Shown here: one piece after another, positions 8,649 to 15,744 of the stretch
Numbering within the stretch: position 1 is the first letter of the stretch
Layout of the letters: every line of letters starts with the position of its first letter
Assembly (NCBI RefSeq): GCF_007066085.1
Contig: NZ_CP041405.1
Coordinates: 1,054,001-1,118,000 of the forward strand
Reading direction: 5' to 3'
Length of the DNA stretch: 64,000 nt
Origin: Paenibacillus thiaminolyticus
GTDB lineage: Bacteria > Bacillota > Bacilli > Paenibacillales > Paenibacillaceae
The notes under the pieces: model-generated
Seen by the model: only the letters and a program-made list of their open reading frames with translations
Told to the model about the DNA's origin: nothing
Databases searched by the model: none
Made by a program: the position numbers and the translations under genes

Positions 8649-8687
8649 GAACTTACGTTTGTGCGAACGGAGGTTCTATGGTATAAT
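8649..8687 (+). promoter_or_regulatory. lexA promoter with embedded SOS box
   Basis: TTGTGC (8659-8664) and TATAAT (8682-8687) are 17 bp apart. A perfect LexA box CGAACGGAGGTTCT (8664-8677) lies between them. An imperfect copy GAACTTACGTTT sits at 8649-8660 over the -35 region. LexA autoregulation follows directly. Confidence 0.8.
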
Positions 8688-8721
8688 TTTGACAAAAGAG
8701 CATTCATTGGAGTTGATATCT

Positions 8722-9348
8722 TTGTCTAAAATATCAAGTCGACAACAAGCGATCCTTGATTTTATACGTGATGAAGTCCGCACCAAGGGTTATCCTCCTT
8801 CCGTAAGAGAGATCGGGGAAGCTGTCGGCCTCGCATCGAGTTCTACCGTGCACGGCCATCTGGACCGGCTGGAGAAGAAAGGCTTTATCCGCCGGGACCC
8901 AACGAAGCCAAGAGCAATCGAACTGCTGAGCGAACAATCGGATCGCCATTCGGAATTCAGCCATGCCGTGGCACGCGTTCCCGTCATCGGGAAGGTAACG
9001 GCCGGAGAACCGATTACGGCAACAGAGAACATCGAAGATTACTTCCCTCTTCCGGTGCATATGGTGGGAGATGATGACAACATCTTTATGCTATCCGTAG
9101 TCGGCGACAGCATGATCGAAGCCGGAATACATAACGGAGACTACGTTATCGTCCGCCAGCAGCAGACAGCGAACAACGGTGAAATTGTCGTAGCCATGAC
9201 CGAGGAGAACGAAGCAACCGTAAAGACATTCTACAAGGAACGCGATCATATCCGCCTTCAGCCGGAGAATCCGACATTTGAGCCGATCCGGTTGAAGCAT
9301 GTGACGATTTTGGGCAAAGTGATTGGGTTGTTCCGTGATTTTCATTAA
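8722..9348 (+). CDS. lexA: LexA SOS repressor
   Basis: 208 residues from a TTG start. The winged-helix domain ([31 protein letters not shown]) binds SOS boxes. The Ala-Gly cleavage site is in VTAGEPI. The latent protease has Ser in [10 protein letters not shown] and Lys in ATVKTF, so RecA-stimulated self-cleavage should be intact. I use TTG at 8722, since GGAG lies about 9 bp upstream and the promoter -10 at 8682-8687 rules out the upstream ATG. It is divergent from yneA. Confidence 0.95.
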   Translation: MSKISSRQQAILDFIRDEVRTKGYPPSVREIGEAVGLASSSTVHGHLDRLEKKGFIRRDPTKPRAIELLSEQSDRHSEFSHAVARVPVIGKVTAGEPITATENIEDYFPLPVHMVGDDDNIFMLSVVGDSMIEAGIHNGDYVIVRQQQTANNGEIVVAMTEENEATVKTFYKERDHIRLQPENPTFEPIRLKHVTILGKVIGLFRDFH

Positions 9349-9378
9349 TGGTTACAACCAATGGGAGCAAGTGTAAAG

Positions 9379-9423
9379 AAGCCGCTTTGGATACAGCAGT
9401 TCTGTATTCGGAAGCGGCTTTTT
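9379..9423 (+). terminator. lexA terminator
   Basis: AAGCCGCTT (9379-9387) pairs with AAGCGGCTT (9412-9420), with an inner ATACAG/CTGTAT stem. A T-run follows at 9418-9423. Confidence 0.85.
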
Positions 9424-9443
9424 GACGAGTCCGGGCCATATGT

Positions 9444-9845
9444 CATGATTCATTCGGGGGCTGAAGCCGTCGCGTTCGCCAAGGAAGGCGCCGACATCGC
9501 GATGGTGTATTTGAATGAGCATGCCGAGGAAGCAAGCGGCGTCAGGCAGGCCGGACGCGCTGCGTGCTTATCGGTCGCGACATTGGAGAAGAATCGTTCT
9601 GTAACCATACTGTGGAACAGACCGTAAAGGAGCTTGGGAAGCTGGACATATTAGTCAATAATGCTGGCGAACAGCATCCGCTGGAGCGCATCGGTCGCAT
9701 TTCAGATGCACAGCTTCAAAGAATGCCGGTGCAGCGCCCTAGATGACCTGAAAAGCTCGCTCCCAGCTACGTCTATCTGGCAAGTGCTGATTCCTCTTAC
9801 GTCACCGGACAGAGTTTGCATGTCAACGGGGGCGAAATTAAGTAA
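9444..9845 (+). pseudogene. Decayed short-chain dehydrogenase (YhxC/YdaD type)
   Basis: Pieces of an SDR oxidoreductase remain in order. AVAFAKEGADIAMVYLNEHA resembles the end of the Rossmann dinucleotide loop. In another frame come RDIGEESF and KELGKLDILVNNAGEQHPLE, the NNAG motif. After an in-frame TGA at 9744-9746 comes APSYVYLASADSSYVTGQSL, ending HVNGGEIK. The N-terminal TGxxxGIG loop and the catalytic Ser-Tyr-Lys middle are missing. So there is at least one frameshift (about 9565-9590), a large internal deletion and a nonsense codon. Confidence 0.75.
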
Positions 9846-9873
9846 TCATTATTCCTGGTACCGGGCGCTTTTA

Positions 9874-10158
9874 CTAATGCCACCAGGATTCGACAATTTG
9901 ATGCGCAACAGTCGGATCATATCCTTTCCCAATCAGATATGATACGGCTGCCGCTTCGCGCAACGCATGTTCAACCGATATGCAATGTGCTTCCTTTAAT
10001 CCGTTTTGCACCCATGGCTCGACGGTCTGTAATGTTTCCATCTTTAAATGTTGAGTCTCCGAACATTCATGCGGATAGGAATGATGAGGATAAGAATAAG
10101 GGTTCATGTATGACCACGGGTTAAGAGACATTGAATATGGTTGGTATTGGTAACTCAA
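9874..10158 (-). CDS. Small Tyr/Pro-rich protein, possibly spore-associated
   Basis: About 94 residues. The N-terminal third is rich in Tyr, Pro, Ser and His (MNPYSYPHHSYPHEC). The rest is a helical domain (TVEPWVQNGLKEAH, then EHALREAAAVSYLIGKGYDP, ending IVESWWH). I do not recognise the family. The Tyr/His-rich head is reminiscent of spore coat proteins. The start is uncertain: a TTG at 10158 has GAGGGGAG about 10 bp upstream, while the ATG at 10185 has little. Confidence 0.5.
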   Translation of the reverse strand: MSYQYQPYSMSLNPWSYMNPYSYPHHSYPHECSETQHLKMETLQTVEPWVQNGLKEAHCISVEHALREAAAVSYLIGKGYDPTVAHQIVESWWH

Positions 10159-10270
10159 AGAAAAACAACTCCCCTCATAGTTCATACCTCATCATATGCC
10201 TATGGACCAATTATGCTCCAGTTCAAAAACAAATTATTGTAAGTCCTTCCTCCCATTTATCCGGGCATAC

Positions 10271-10299
10271 AAAAACGGCCCTGCTGAATAAGCAGGACC
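10271..10299 (-). terminator. Terminator of the YjcZ-like gene
   Basis: GGCCCTGCT and AGCAGGACC form a stem with one weak pair. The minus strand continues into TTTTT at 10271-10275. Confidence 0.75.
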
Positions 10300-10357
10300 T
10301 TGTACAGTAGGCTGCCTTTAATCGCAAATGCGCAAGGCGCTGACTCATAAAAAACGA

Positions 10358-10462
10358 TTAGTAAATAAATGCACGGGAAACGATTACTAGCAGTATAAAC
10401 AATACCAAAATTACACCTGTCGACGTCCAGAGCCCACCAATACCACAAGTAACTCCACCCAT
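10358..10462 (-). CDS. YjcZ-family sporulation peptide
   Basis: 34 residues: a Gly-rich head with one Cys (MGGVTCGIGGLWTSTG) and then one hydrophobic helix (VILVLFILLVIVSRAFIY). This is the form of the tiny YjcZ-type membrane peptides made in Bacillales sporulation. AAAGGAGG sits 8 bp before the ATG. It has its own terminator. The position of the peptide in the spore is not known from sequence. Confidence 0.8.
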   Translation of the reverse strand: MGGVTCGIGGLWTSTGVILVLFILLVIVSRAFIY

Positions 10463-10600
10463 TCGAGTTACCTCCTTTCACTTGGTACTCCCATGATATT
10501 AGAATTACGGACGGTTTGACTTGGCTATAACCCATAGGCACAAAATTTGGGCCGTTAGTGCGAACGGCGCCCTCAACCGTGACCTTGCTGCTCCCAGGAG

Positions 10601-10625
10601 TGAAAGTGTTGTGCCATCACTTTCA
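10601..10625. other. Stem-loop without T-run
   Basis: TGAAAGTG (10601-10608) pairs with CACTTTCA (10618-10625). There is no flanking T-run, and it lies about 80 bp upstream of the small basic ORF. Confidence 0.35.
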
Positions 10626-10702
10626 GGATAGATACCCCTCAGCTTTAGCACAATCATTTAAAGCAATTACTCATAATGTAATACAGAAAGGAGGTGGCTT
10701 GA

Positions 10703-10798
10703 ATGAGACGTCATCGTAGAACAATCACTGTTGTTCTTAAACGAGGTCAGAAAGTATTGGTAGTGTGTAGAAGAAAACGGAGAAGACATTGTTGGTAA
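10703..10798 (+). CDS. Arg-rich 31-residue peptide
   Basis: The sequence reads MRRHRRTITVVLKRGQ, then KVLVVCRRKRRRHCW: 13 Arg/Lys, two Cys and a C-terminal Trp. AAAGGAGGTGG at 10687-10697 is a near-perfect ribosome binding site at good distance, which is the main reason to believe it is translated. A hairpin (GGAGCACC/GGTGCTCC, 10812-10844) follows the stop. I recognise no family. Nucleic-acid or spore-DNA binding, or membrane activity, would be guesses from charge alone. Confidence 0.5.
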   Translation: MRRHRRTITVVLKRGQKVLVVCRRKRRRHCW

Positions 10799-10811
10799 TT
10801 ACTCATTTGTG

Positions 10812-10844
10812 TGGAGCACCGTAGAACCTTAGCGTTGGTGCTCC
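10812..10844. terminator. Hairpin after the Arg-rich peptide gene
   Basis: GGAGCACC and GGTGCTCC form an 8-bp stem with a 16-nt loop, 14 bp past the stop. The following sequence is only moderately T-rich. Confidence 0.4.
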
Positions 10845-10942
10845 ATCCCTTCCGCTGACGGCCTTGTTCTAGCCTTTCGGCGTCTTCAGATGTAGTGCAG
10901 TTTCTGCTGCCATTGGGGCACCTCCCCCGTGTATATCGTAAG

Positions 10943-10970
10943 AAAAAAAGCCTCGGAGTAATCCGAGGCT
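10943..10970 (-). terminator. Orphan minus-strand terminator
   Basis: AGCCTCGGA/TCCGAGGCT form a 9-bp stem with a 4-nt loop, followed on the minus strand by TTTTTTTC. It lies just past the ruined gene tail at 11015, so it marks where a minus-strand gene once ended. Confidence 0.75.
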
Positions 10971-11014
10971 ACTGAATAACTTGCGGTTTTAACTAAACAA
11001 CTGAATACCGAGAA

Positions 11015-11284
11015 TTATAAGATGGTTGGTATCCCTGAGTTTGGAATATCGGTCGTCTTTTCGCTTTTTAATTCTGCCTTAAAAGCTGGATTTCTTACTC
11101 CATCAGCTTTCGTGTTCTTATCAAATTACTCAAAAATTGCTTTGAGCTACAAGTACTTGAACATCCGAATCGTATCAATTACAGTTCTGCCGTTCTCTCG
11201 ACAATAGTTCTGTTCGAGTTCCTCATACACGAAGGAAAAGTCAATGAGCCCAGTAATTTTGCGCAATATGCTGTCTTTGGGAAC
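11015..11284 (-). pseudogene. Gene fragments including an IS1182-type transposase N-terminus
   Basis: At 11148-11284 (minus) the frame reads VPKDSILRKITGLIDFSFVY, then EELEQNYCRENGR. This closely resembles the N-terminal part of IS1182-family transposases, which begin with a similar KIDKLIDFSFIY pattern. It ends at a TAG. A second scrap at 11015-11116 reads NTKADGVRNPAFKAELKSEK and ends IPNSGIPTIL before a stop; I do not recognise it. Both are far too short to function. The pieces seem to have been spliced together by deletions. Confidence 0.5.
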
Positions 11285-11485
11285 GACCAAGGAACCTCAC
11301 ATGCCCCATTCAACACAAACGAAACCGCAGAAGTTAAGTTACAAAAAACTCAACTATTACTGGCGTTGCAAGGTCAAGCGTATCGCCATCCGGAATCGTT
11401 ATCGTTGTTACTGTCCTGGAAGCATCAGAGAACTCAAAATTCCCAAGATACCCCCAGGGGAGGAGCATAAGTGCCATAGTCTGAC

Positions 11486-11660
11486 TATAAGTCACTCATA
11501 ATCGTATTTTTCAAGTACTCATTAAATTCGGAATATTCATCTTCTGCACTACTCCTTGGATAACTCATGATGACAAGATTATAGGGCAAATTCTCTTTTC
11601 GGTAAGCAGGATGTTTATGTTCGTAAGGGTTTTCTTGAAACTGTTGTAGATATGCTCTTT
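11486..11660 (-). pseudogene. C-terminal gene fragment, unknown family
   Basis: An open frame on the minus strand reads QENPYEHKHPAYRKENLPYN, then LVIMSYPRSSAEDEYSEFNE and YLKNTIMSDL before TAG at 11486-11488. Composition is protein-like, yet no start codon with a binding site is found and a stop lies a few codons upstream. I read it as a decayed 3' end. Confidence 0.3.
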
Positions 11661-11689
11661 ATGGTTGTGCCAATTTTATACGATATTAG

Positions 11690-12132
11690 ATAGAAGTCAC
11701 AAGTTCGCGTATTTTGCCCTTTTCAGGAGCTGCTTCTACTTCATCATCAGTAGGTCTCATCAGTTATTAATTGCATATCGTAATTAAGTCCCGGAGGAGA
11801 TTTCAATGTAAGACTATAATTAAAACGACCTCCATAAGTTTATCTATCAGGTAAAAGTCATTGTCTCCGTAACTTTCAATCGGCTCGATAAATTGAGCAA
11901 AATTGCTACCTCCTTCTGCATCTGATTCGCTTTAGTTCACATCAAAGACTATGGTTTTTGAATGATTCCTGACACAGCCTCCGTACTGTCCTCTTACTGA
12001 GCAGTATTCGGTCGTTGTCATCGTTATAACCCCAACAGGCCCCTTCCCTTTAAGGTCTATTAGGTTAGCCCGAATCGTTAACCCGCTGCTCCCCCATCCA
12101 CTTTCAAGCACCCGGATCAGTATGTGCTCCAT
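11690..12132 (-). pseudogene. Decayed protein gene, unknown family
   Basis: From an ATG at 12132 the frame encodes MEHILIRVLESGWGSSGLTI through RNHSKTIVFDVN. It then meets TAA (11932-11934) and continues in the same frame with SESDAEGGSNFAQFIEPIES and YGDNDFYLIDKL. A frame change follows, to GGRFNYSLTLKSPPGLNYDM. The readable text on both sides of the stop argues for a real gene broken by a nonsense codon and a frameshift. I cannot name the family. Confidence 0.35.
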
Positions 12133-12199
12133 TTTTAAATGAAGACATGGTATTGGACCTACACTTGTAGTTCAGATCGCTGATTCAGCTCGTCTTGCC

Positions 12200-12320
12200 C
12201 TGTTTACCGCATCATGCCCCCGCAGCATGTCATTAAGGCAGTGCAATAAAATACGTTCATCCGCCTCGTAAAACTCCGGAAAAGCCAGATACGCAGATAC
12301 CATTTTGGAAAATTAATTAC
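12200..12320 (-). pseudogene. Short coding-like fragment
   Basis: One minus-strand frame reads VSAYLAFPEFYEADERILLH, then CLNDMLRGHDAVNRARRAES. It has protein-like composition but no start. It is probably a scrap of a lost gene; the family is not recognised. Confidence 0.25.
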
Positions 12321-12348
12321 TATGGTCTCTTTAGATGTGCATCGACAC

Positions 12349-12405
12349 ATTGTATACGTTTGTATACAATTCATAACAAAGTAATATGTATTCAATTGTA
12401 TACAA
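12349..12405 (+). promoter_or_regulatory. Promoter with repeated TTGTATACAA operator
   Basis: The perfect palindrome TTGTATACAA occurs at 12360-12369 and 12396-12405. A third GTATAC core lies at 12352-12357 within ATTGTATACG. A likely -35 (TTGTAT, 12360-12365) and -10 (TAATAT, 12382-12387) are 16 bp apart. One operator therefore covers the -35, and the other sits just before the ribosome binding site. This pattern is typical of MarR- or TetR-like repression; no regulator gene lies beside it. Confidence 0.6.
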
Positions 12406-12420
12406 GTGGAGGGTTTTAAA

Positions 12421-12810
12421 ATGAAAGATGAAGTATTTAGAGATTTTAAGAAAGAGAGACATCATCATGGTGAACGTTACAAAGGAAAAGATAGTTCACA
12501 CCAGCGGGGTCCAAAAACCTTTCGACGTGGGAGGGCAATTGCTTTTTTAGAGATGTTGAATCTTAAGCGTTCCACCATTAAACAACAGTTAGATCAACCA
12601 GAGTTTGAATCGATTCATCAAATTTTAGTTGGTGAATTAAAAGCCATCGATATGGTAATCAACGAATTTATTCAGTTATTTGAAATACACATAAGTGAAG
12701 CCATGGAAATACCCAAGACAAAGAATGAAGAAACGGAAACTTCTGTGTCGGAAAGCAAAGAGTTTAAAGCTAAAGATGAGAAAGGAAGTGAATCTGATGA
12801 AACAAATTAA
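12421..12810 (+). CDS. Unknown charged protein, first gene of a two-gene operon
   Basis: 129 residues. The basic N-terminus contains HHHGERYKGKD and GPKTFRRGRAIAFLEMLNLK. A helical middle follows (LKRSTIKQQLDQPEFESIHQ, then ELKAIDMVINEFIQLFEIH). The acidic tail (KNEETETSVSESKEFKAKDE) looks disordered. Similar small proteins occur beside drug-resistance or methyltransferase genes in Bacillales, as far as I recall, but no function is established. It starts at ATG 12421 because GTGGAGGG lies 8 bp upstream. The stop overlaps the next gene by 14 bp, implying translational coupling. The region is AT-richer than the flanking core genes. Confidence 0.7.
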   Translation: MKDEVFRDFKKERHHHGERYKGKDSSHQRGPKTFRRGRAIAFLEMLNLKRSTIKQQLDQPEFESIHQILVGELKAIDMVINEFIQLFEIHISEAMEIPKTKNEETETSVSESKEFKAKDEKGSESDETN

Positions 12811-13435
12811 CAGTTATATCGATTCCGTATTTTATAAGCAAGATGCTCTTTTGGAGGATGTTATTTCATCCATACAAGAAAACGGAATGCCCGCCATATC
12901 GGTATCTCCTTCCTCTGGAAAACTCCTGACGATGCTTGTTTCCATTTCAAGGGCTAAAAATGTGTTGGAAATAGGGGCTCTGGGGGGCTACAGCGGGCTT
13001 TGCCTGGCCAGGGGATTCGGTATCGAAGGAAAATTAACCTCCCTTGAATTAGAGGAAGGTTACGCAGAATTAGCATACAGCAATCTTTCTAAAGCTGGCT
13101 TTGGTAATCAAGTCACCTATGTTACCGGACCGGCTTTGCAAAGTCTTGAAAAATTAGTTGCCAACAATAAACAATATGATTTTTTCTTTATTGATGCTGA
13201 CAAGGAAAATTACGAAACTTACCTGACATATTGCATTAGTCTCGCGGAAGCGGGCGCTTTAATCGTTAGTGATAACGTACTGGCAGGCGGCACGGTAGCG
13301 GATCAGGACGCTCAGCCTAAGCGTTATACAGAAATAATGAAGAAATTCAATAAAACCGTGGCCAATCATCCTCAATTAGAATCACTGCTTATTCCAATAG
13401 GTGATGGGATGACCGTTTCCAAAGTTAAAAAATAA
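12797..13435 (+). CDS. Class I O-methyltransferase (COMT/CCoAOMT type)
   Basis: 212 residues. SAM-binding motif I is VLEIGALGGYSGLCLARG near residue 56. Motif II has the acidic residue in LTSLELEEGYAELA. FFFIDADKENYETYL near 130 is the metal-binding Asp segment of cation-dependent O-methyltransferases, followed by GALIVSDNVLAGGTVAD. The enzyme should methylate a catechol-like hydroxyl; the substrate is unknown. It starts inside the previous gene (ATG 12797) with AAGGAAGTG upstream. The shared operon and operators suggest induction by a small molecule. Confidence 0.85.
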   Translation: MKQINSYIDSVFYKQDALLEDVISSIQENGMPAISVSPSSGKLLTMLVSISRAKNVLEIGALGGYSGLCLARGFGIEGKLTSLELEEGYAELAYSNLSKAGFGNQVTYVTGPALQSLEKLVANNKQYDFFFIDADKENYETYLTYCISLAEAGALIVSDNVLAGGTVADQDAQPKRYTEIMKKFNKTVANHPQLESLLIPIGDGMTVSKVKK

Positions 13436-13503
13436 AGGATAACGGAAAAATAATATTTCGTTCAGCCGAGTTCCAATACGAATGGAATTGTTGAGAACCA
13501 CAG

Positions 13504-13540
13504 AAGAGCCGGAATGGCAAATACCTCTACGGCTCTTTAT
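13504..13540 (+). terminator. Terminator of the O-methyltransferase operon
   Basis: AAGAGCCG (13504-13511) pairs with CGGCTCTT (13530-13537), followed by TTATACT. Confidence 0.65.
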
Positions 13541-13612
13541 ACTCATAATTTTTTGTGGGCATTTGAGGGTATCGACCCGAATGACGCAAAAAATCTTCCC
13601 GTGCCCCCACAG

Positions 13613-13638
13613 TAAAAAAACCTCGATGCCTTAGAGGT
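13613..13638 (-). terminator. Probable former glnA terminator
   Basis: On the minus strand ACCTC and GAGGT pair around a 9-nt loop and run into TTTTTTT (13613-13619). It lies 15 bp beyond the displaced copy of the glnA 3' end. It was therefore presumably the glnA terminator before the element inserted. Confidence 0.5.
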
Positions 13639-13652
13639 CCAAGGGCTTCGAT

Positions 13653-13706
13653 AATTAATATAAGGTCATATATTGATCGCGTTCCCACTGATGAACCTGT
13701 GTGCGG
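13653..13706. repeat. Distal attachment-site repeat (copy of glnA 3' end)
   Basis: 54 bp identical, apart from one T/C difference at 13672, to 16557-16610, which holds the last codons and stop of glnA. The two copies are in direct orientation and bracket 2.85 kb with an integrase remnant, as expected for attL and attR of an element that recombines into the 3' end of glnA. Confidence 0.8.
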
Positions 13707-13811
13707 GTTTAAGTTTTTGCTTTTCACACAGTTGCATATTACTTGAAAAACCTTATAATAACAGGCTTTTTCGTAATCGGGAACATTATGTAACTTCATA
13801 TGACTTCTTAA

Positions 13812-13832
13812 TTGTGGGTGGTTTTGTGGGTG
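13812..13832 (+). promoter_or_regulatory. Paired TTGTGGGTG sites (integrase arm-type sites)
   Basis: TTGTGGGTG at 13812-13820 and 13824-13832. The same 9-mer recurs as a pair at 16457-16465 and 16468-16476 and inverted at 16507-16515, close to the other end of the element. Short direct repeats at both ends are typical arm sites of tyrosine integrases of the Tn916/ICE kind. Confidence 0.55.
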
Positions 13833-13959
13833 ATTCGTACCATAAAAATAGCCCCGGAGTGATCCGGAGCTTCAGGTTGAGACAAACCCTCGCGAAATAC
13901 TGCAGCCCCGGGAGTTCTTTATGTTCTTTGTCCATATTTCAAATACGAAGTTCAAATTA

Positions 13960-14279
13960 TCAGATGGGTGACAGCCTTCCAGGTCCAGGTCGCCATTTTT
14001 TTGAGGTCATGGCAGCAAAAACTCGCTCTATTGTCTCCTTTCGCCCCGCATACATTCGTTGTTTTCCTCTGTTTGGCGAAGGTGGTCTGCCTCTTCAACA
14101 TATTCAGCCCAAACATATCGCTTGATGCGTTTCACTGCATCTTTACTCTCACATTGTGTCCGGAGCGGACAAGCTTGGCAGATTGGCGGGTTCGAGCGAT
14201 ACATTTTAACCGTCACGATTCGTTGTTTCGTAAAACAGTAGCGCATTTGCTGGACATAGGGAACAGCCGTAGTGTTCAT
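13960..14279 (-). pseudogene. IS1182-family transposase, C-terminal remnant
   Basis: The minus strand encodes MYRSNPPICQACPLRTQCES, then VWAEYVEEADHLRQTEEN. This is the zinc-cysteine and HLR segment of IS1182-type transposases. It then breaks frame near 14035 and continues as YAGRKETIERVFAAMTSKKW, matching the RKETIERVFAD motif that follows in intact relatives. Sequence after that is unrelated. N-terminal domains are absent, so it is a fossil. It lies within the att-bounded segment. Confidence 0.7.
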
Positions 14280-14402
14280 CGTCTCAACGTGTACTTGTAC
14301 ATATCTATCTCCCCCTTAGAGGGCCCGAAGGCCCTTAATGTAAACATGTATATTCCTTTAACAATTGGGTCCTGGTCATGAGAAATCTGCTTCGTGCCAT
14401 CA

Positions 14403-14600
14403 TCACAGTATTCGTGTGGATGTACCATTTGTATCTTCGTAGTGGACATAGATCATTTCATATCCATCGAGGCTTTCGAACAGGCAGAAGTGCTTGTGTG
14501 CTACCTTTTCTGCTTTATTCATACCTCTTTCCCCGCATAATACAACACGTTTCTGGGCATTCGTCCAATTCATTTTGTAGGCGACTGCATAGAATGCCAT
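14403..14600 (-). CDS. Doubtful small ORF
   Basis: 65 residues (MAFYAVAYKMNWTNAQKRVV, later NKAEKVAHKHFCLFESLDGY, ending EDTNGTSTRIL). Composition is protein-like, but there is no ribosome binding site, and the region upstream is the ribosome binding site of the opposite-strand gene at 14626. It may be a remnant. The family is not recognised. Confidence 0.3.
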   Translation of the reverse strand: MAFYAVAYKMNWTNAQKRVVLCGERGMNKAEKVAHKHFCLFESLDGYEMIYVHYEDTNGTSTRIL

Positions 14601-14625
14601 ATAAATTATTTGGGAGGTAATTATT

Positions 14626-14910
14626 TTGAGTAGTCATCCAATGATGCATCAAATGCCTTATATGCACCACAAGTCCTATATGCACCACAAGCCATATATG
14701 CATCACAAGCCTATCGTGGTTTATCCTGTAAATCCTTGCGTTGTTGAAGCTTTAATGTGCCAAATTGGAAATGTTGTTATTCTGGAAACCACACGTGGTA
14801 GAATCGACGGATGTGTCCTGGATGTCAAACAAGACCATGTTTTGCTCGAACAAAGAAAAAAGAAATTTTTTGTCCGCATTGCAGAAATCGTTTGGATCAT
14901 GCCAGAATAA
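14626..14910 (+). CDS. DUF2642-like protein with His-rich repeats
   Basis: 94 residues from a TTG start, with GGGAGGT 8 bp upstream. The head repeats YMHHK three times (about residues 12-28, six-residue period). The tail (IGNVVILETTRGRIDGCVLD, then DHVLLEQRKKKFFVRIAEIV) resembles the DUF2642/YuzF family of small Sm-like beta proteins linked to sporulation in Bacillus. The His-rich repeat head is unusual and could bind metal or coat components. It appears to be the only intact gene inside the att-bounded segment. Confidence 0.65.
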   Translation: MSSHPMMHQMPYMHHKSYMHHKPYMHHKPIVVYPVNPCVVEALMCQIGNVVILETTRGRIDGCVLDVKQDHVLLEQRKKKFFVRIAEIVWIMPE

Positions 14911-14925
14911 TTTGTGATATATGTC

Positions 14926-14944
14926 GGGGAGGTTCACCCTCCCC
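14926..14944 (+). terminator. Hairpin after the DUF2642-like gene
   Basis: GGGGAGG and CCTCCCC form a 7-bp stem with a 5-nt loop, 16 bp past the stop. The T-run is short. Confidence 0.5.
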
Positions 14945-15188
14945 TTAGGTGCTGAGCGCCCATAGATTTAATATTCGAGGAATCAACTGCATCCGCCGAT
15001 GTCGAAGAGGTCAATCTGCATCTCATTCTCGATTTCGTGATTTAGTCCCTAATCGGATACGGCTCGCCGACACGCTTCATAAAGCTGTATTGCTGAACCT
15101 TCCTGTATTCATTGACTGTGCTGCCGGCAGGATGGATTTACAGTTTAAGCCTTAGAGAGGCATAGTTCGCAAAAAACAATCGAGCTCA

Positions 15189-15346
15189 GGCTGTTGAGAA
15201 AGTCCAAGGGATTTTGTGGCACTTTATTTTTTATGTGGTGGATCTCGTCTCTCCGTAGAAAAAATCGATTTAAAACGCTAAGGGTCCAAGTTTTGAGTAG
15301 GAAAATGGACAATCTCCACCCCTTCGTAAAAAATTTTCCAACGGCC
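15189..15346. mobile_element. MITE-like element, copy A
   Basis: 158 bp. The left end GGCTGTTGAGAAA and the right end TTTTCCAACGGCC are near-inverse of each other. The inside shares blocks with copy B at 15745-15893: a GGGATTTT segment, CATTTTTTAT or close to it, TCGTCTCTC, and CTCCACCCCTTCGTAAAA. There is no coding capacity. Terminal inverted repeats, small size and two copies in 560 bp fit a miniature inverted-repeat element moved by a transposase elsewhere. Confidence 0.65.
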
Positions 15347-15375
15347 ATTTCCCTAGACACGTCTATCCGGTAGGC

Positions 15376-15614
15376 GAATTCCGCAAAACTGCACGATTTC
15401 TCCAAGCACGCCTATTCGGTAAGCGAAATCCTGCGCCAATACAGCAATTCGATATGGACGACTTTACCAGAAAGGGAATCCTGCAAAACTGCAGGAATTT
15501 CACCCGTTTCGCTTTGACTTGAAGCAAAAGGGCCTAAAATGATGTAGATTTGCAGCAATTCCTCGGGATGTGGACTCATTGAGCCGAAATTCCTGTAAAA
15601 TAGAAGCAATTCCC
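15376..15614. repeat. Five imperfect hairpin repeats, about 50-bp period
   Basis: Units begin near 15376, 15425, 15476, 15537 and 15586. The best copy (15476-15501) holds CCTGCAAAACTGCAGG, a 6-bp stem with a 4-nt loop extended by AAT/ATT. Other copies keep the flanking GAAWTCC and GCAATTCC with a degraded core. There is no coding frame. They lie between the two MITE copies. Confidence 0.55.
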
Positions 15615-15634
15615 TCCACACGTTCAAGCCCCAG

Positions 15635-15710
15635 GAGGCAACGATGCCTCCAGAAGGCAATGATGCATCTTGAAGGCGATGATGCATCTTGAAGGCGATG
15701 ATGCCCCCAG
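15635..15710. repeat. Four 19-bp tandem repeats
   Basis: Units at 15635, 15654, 15673 and 15692. The middle units are AAGGCGATGATGCATCTTG with one change; the outer ones vary (GATGCCTCCAG, GATGCCCCCAG). The array lies between the hairpin repeats and MITE copy B. Confidence 0.8.
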
Positions 15711-15744
15711 GATCCGACGCGGTCTCTTGGATCCCGTAAAATTA

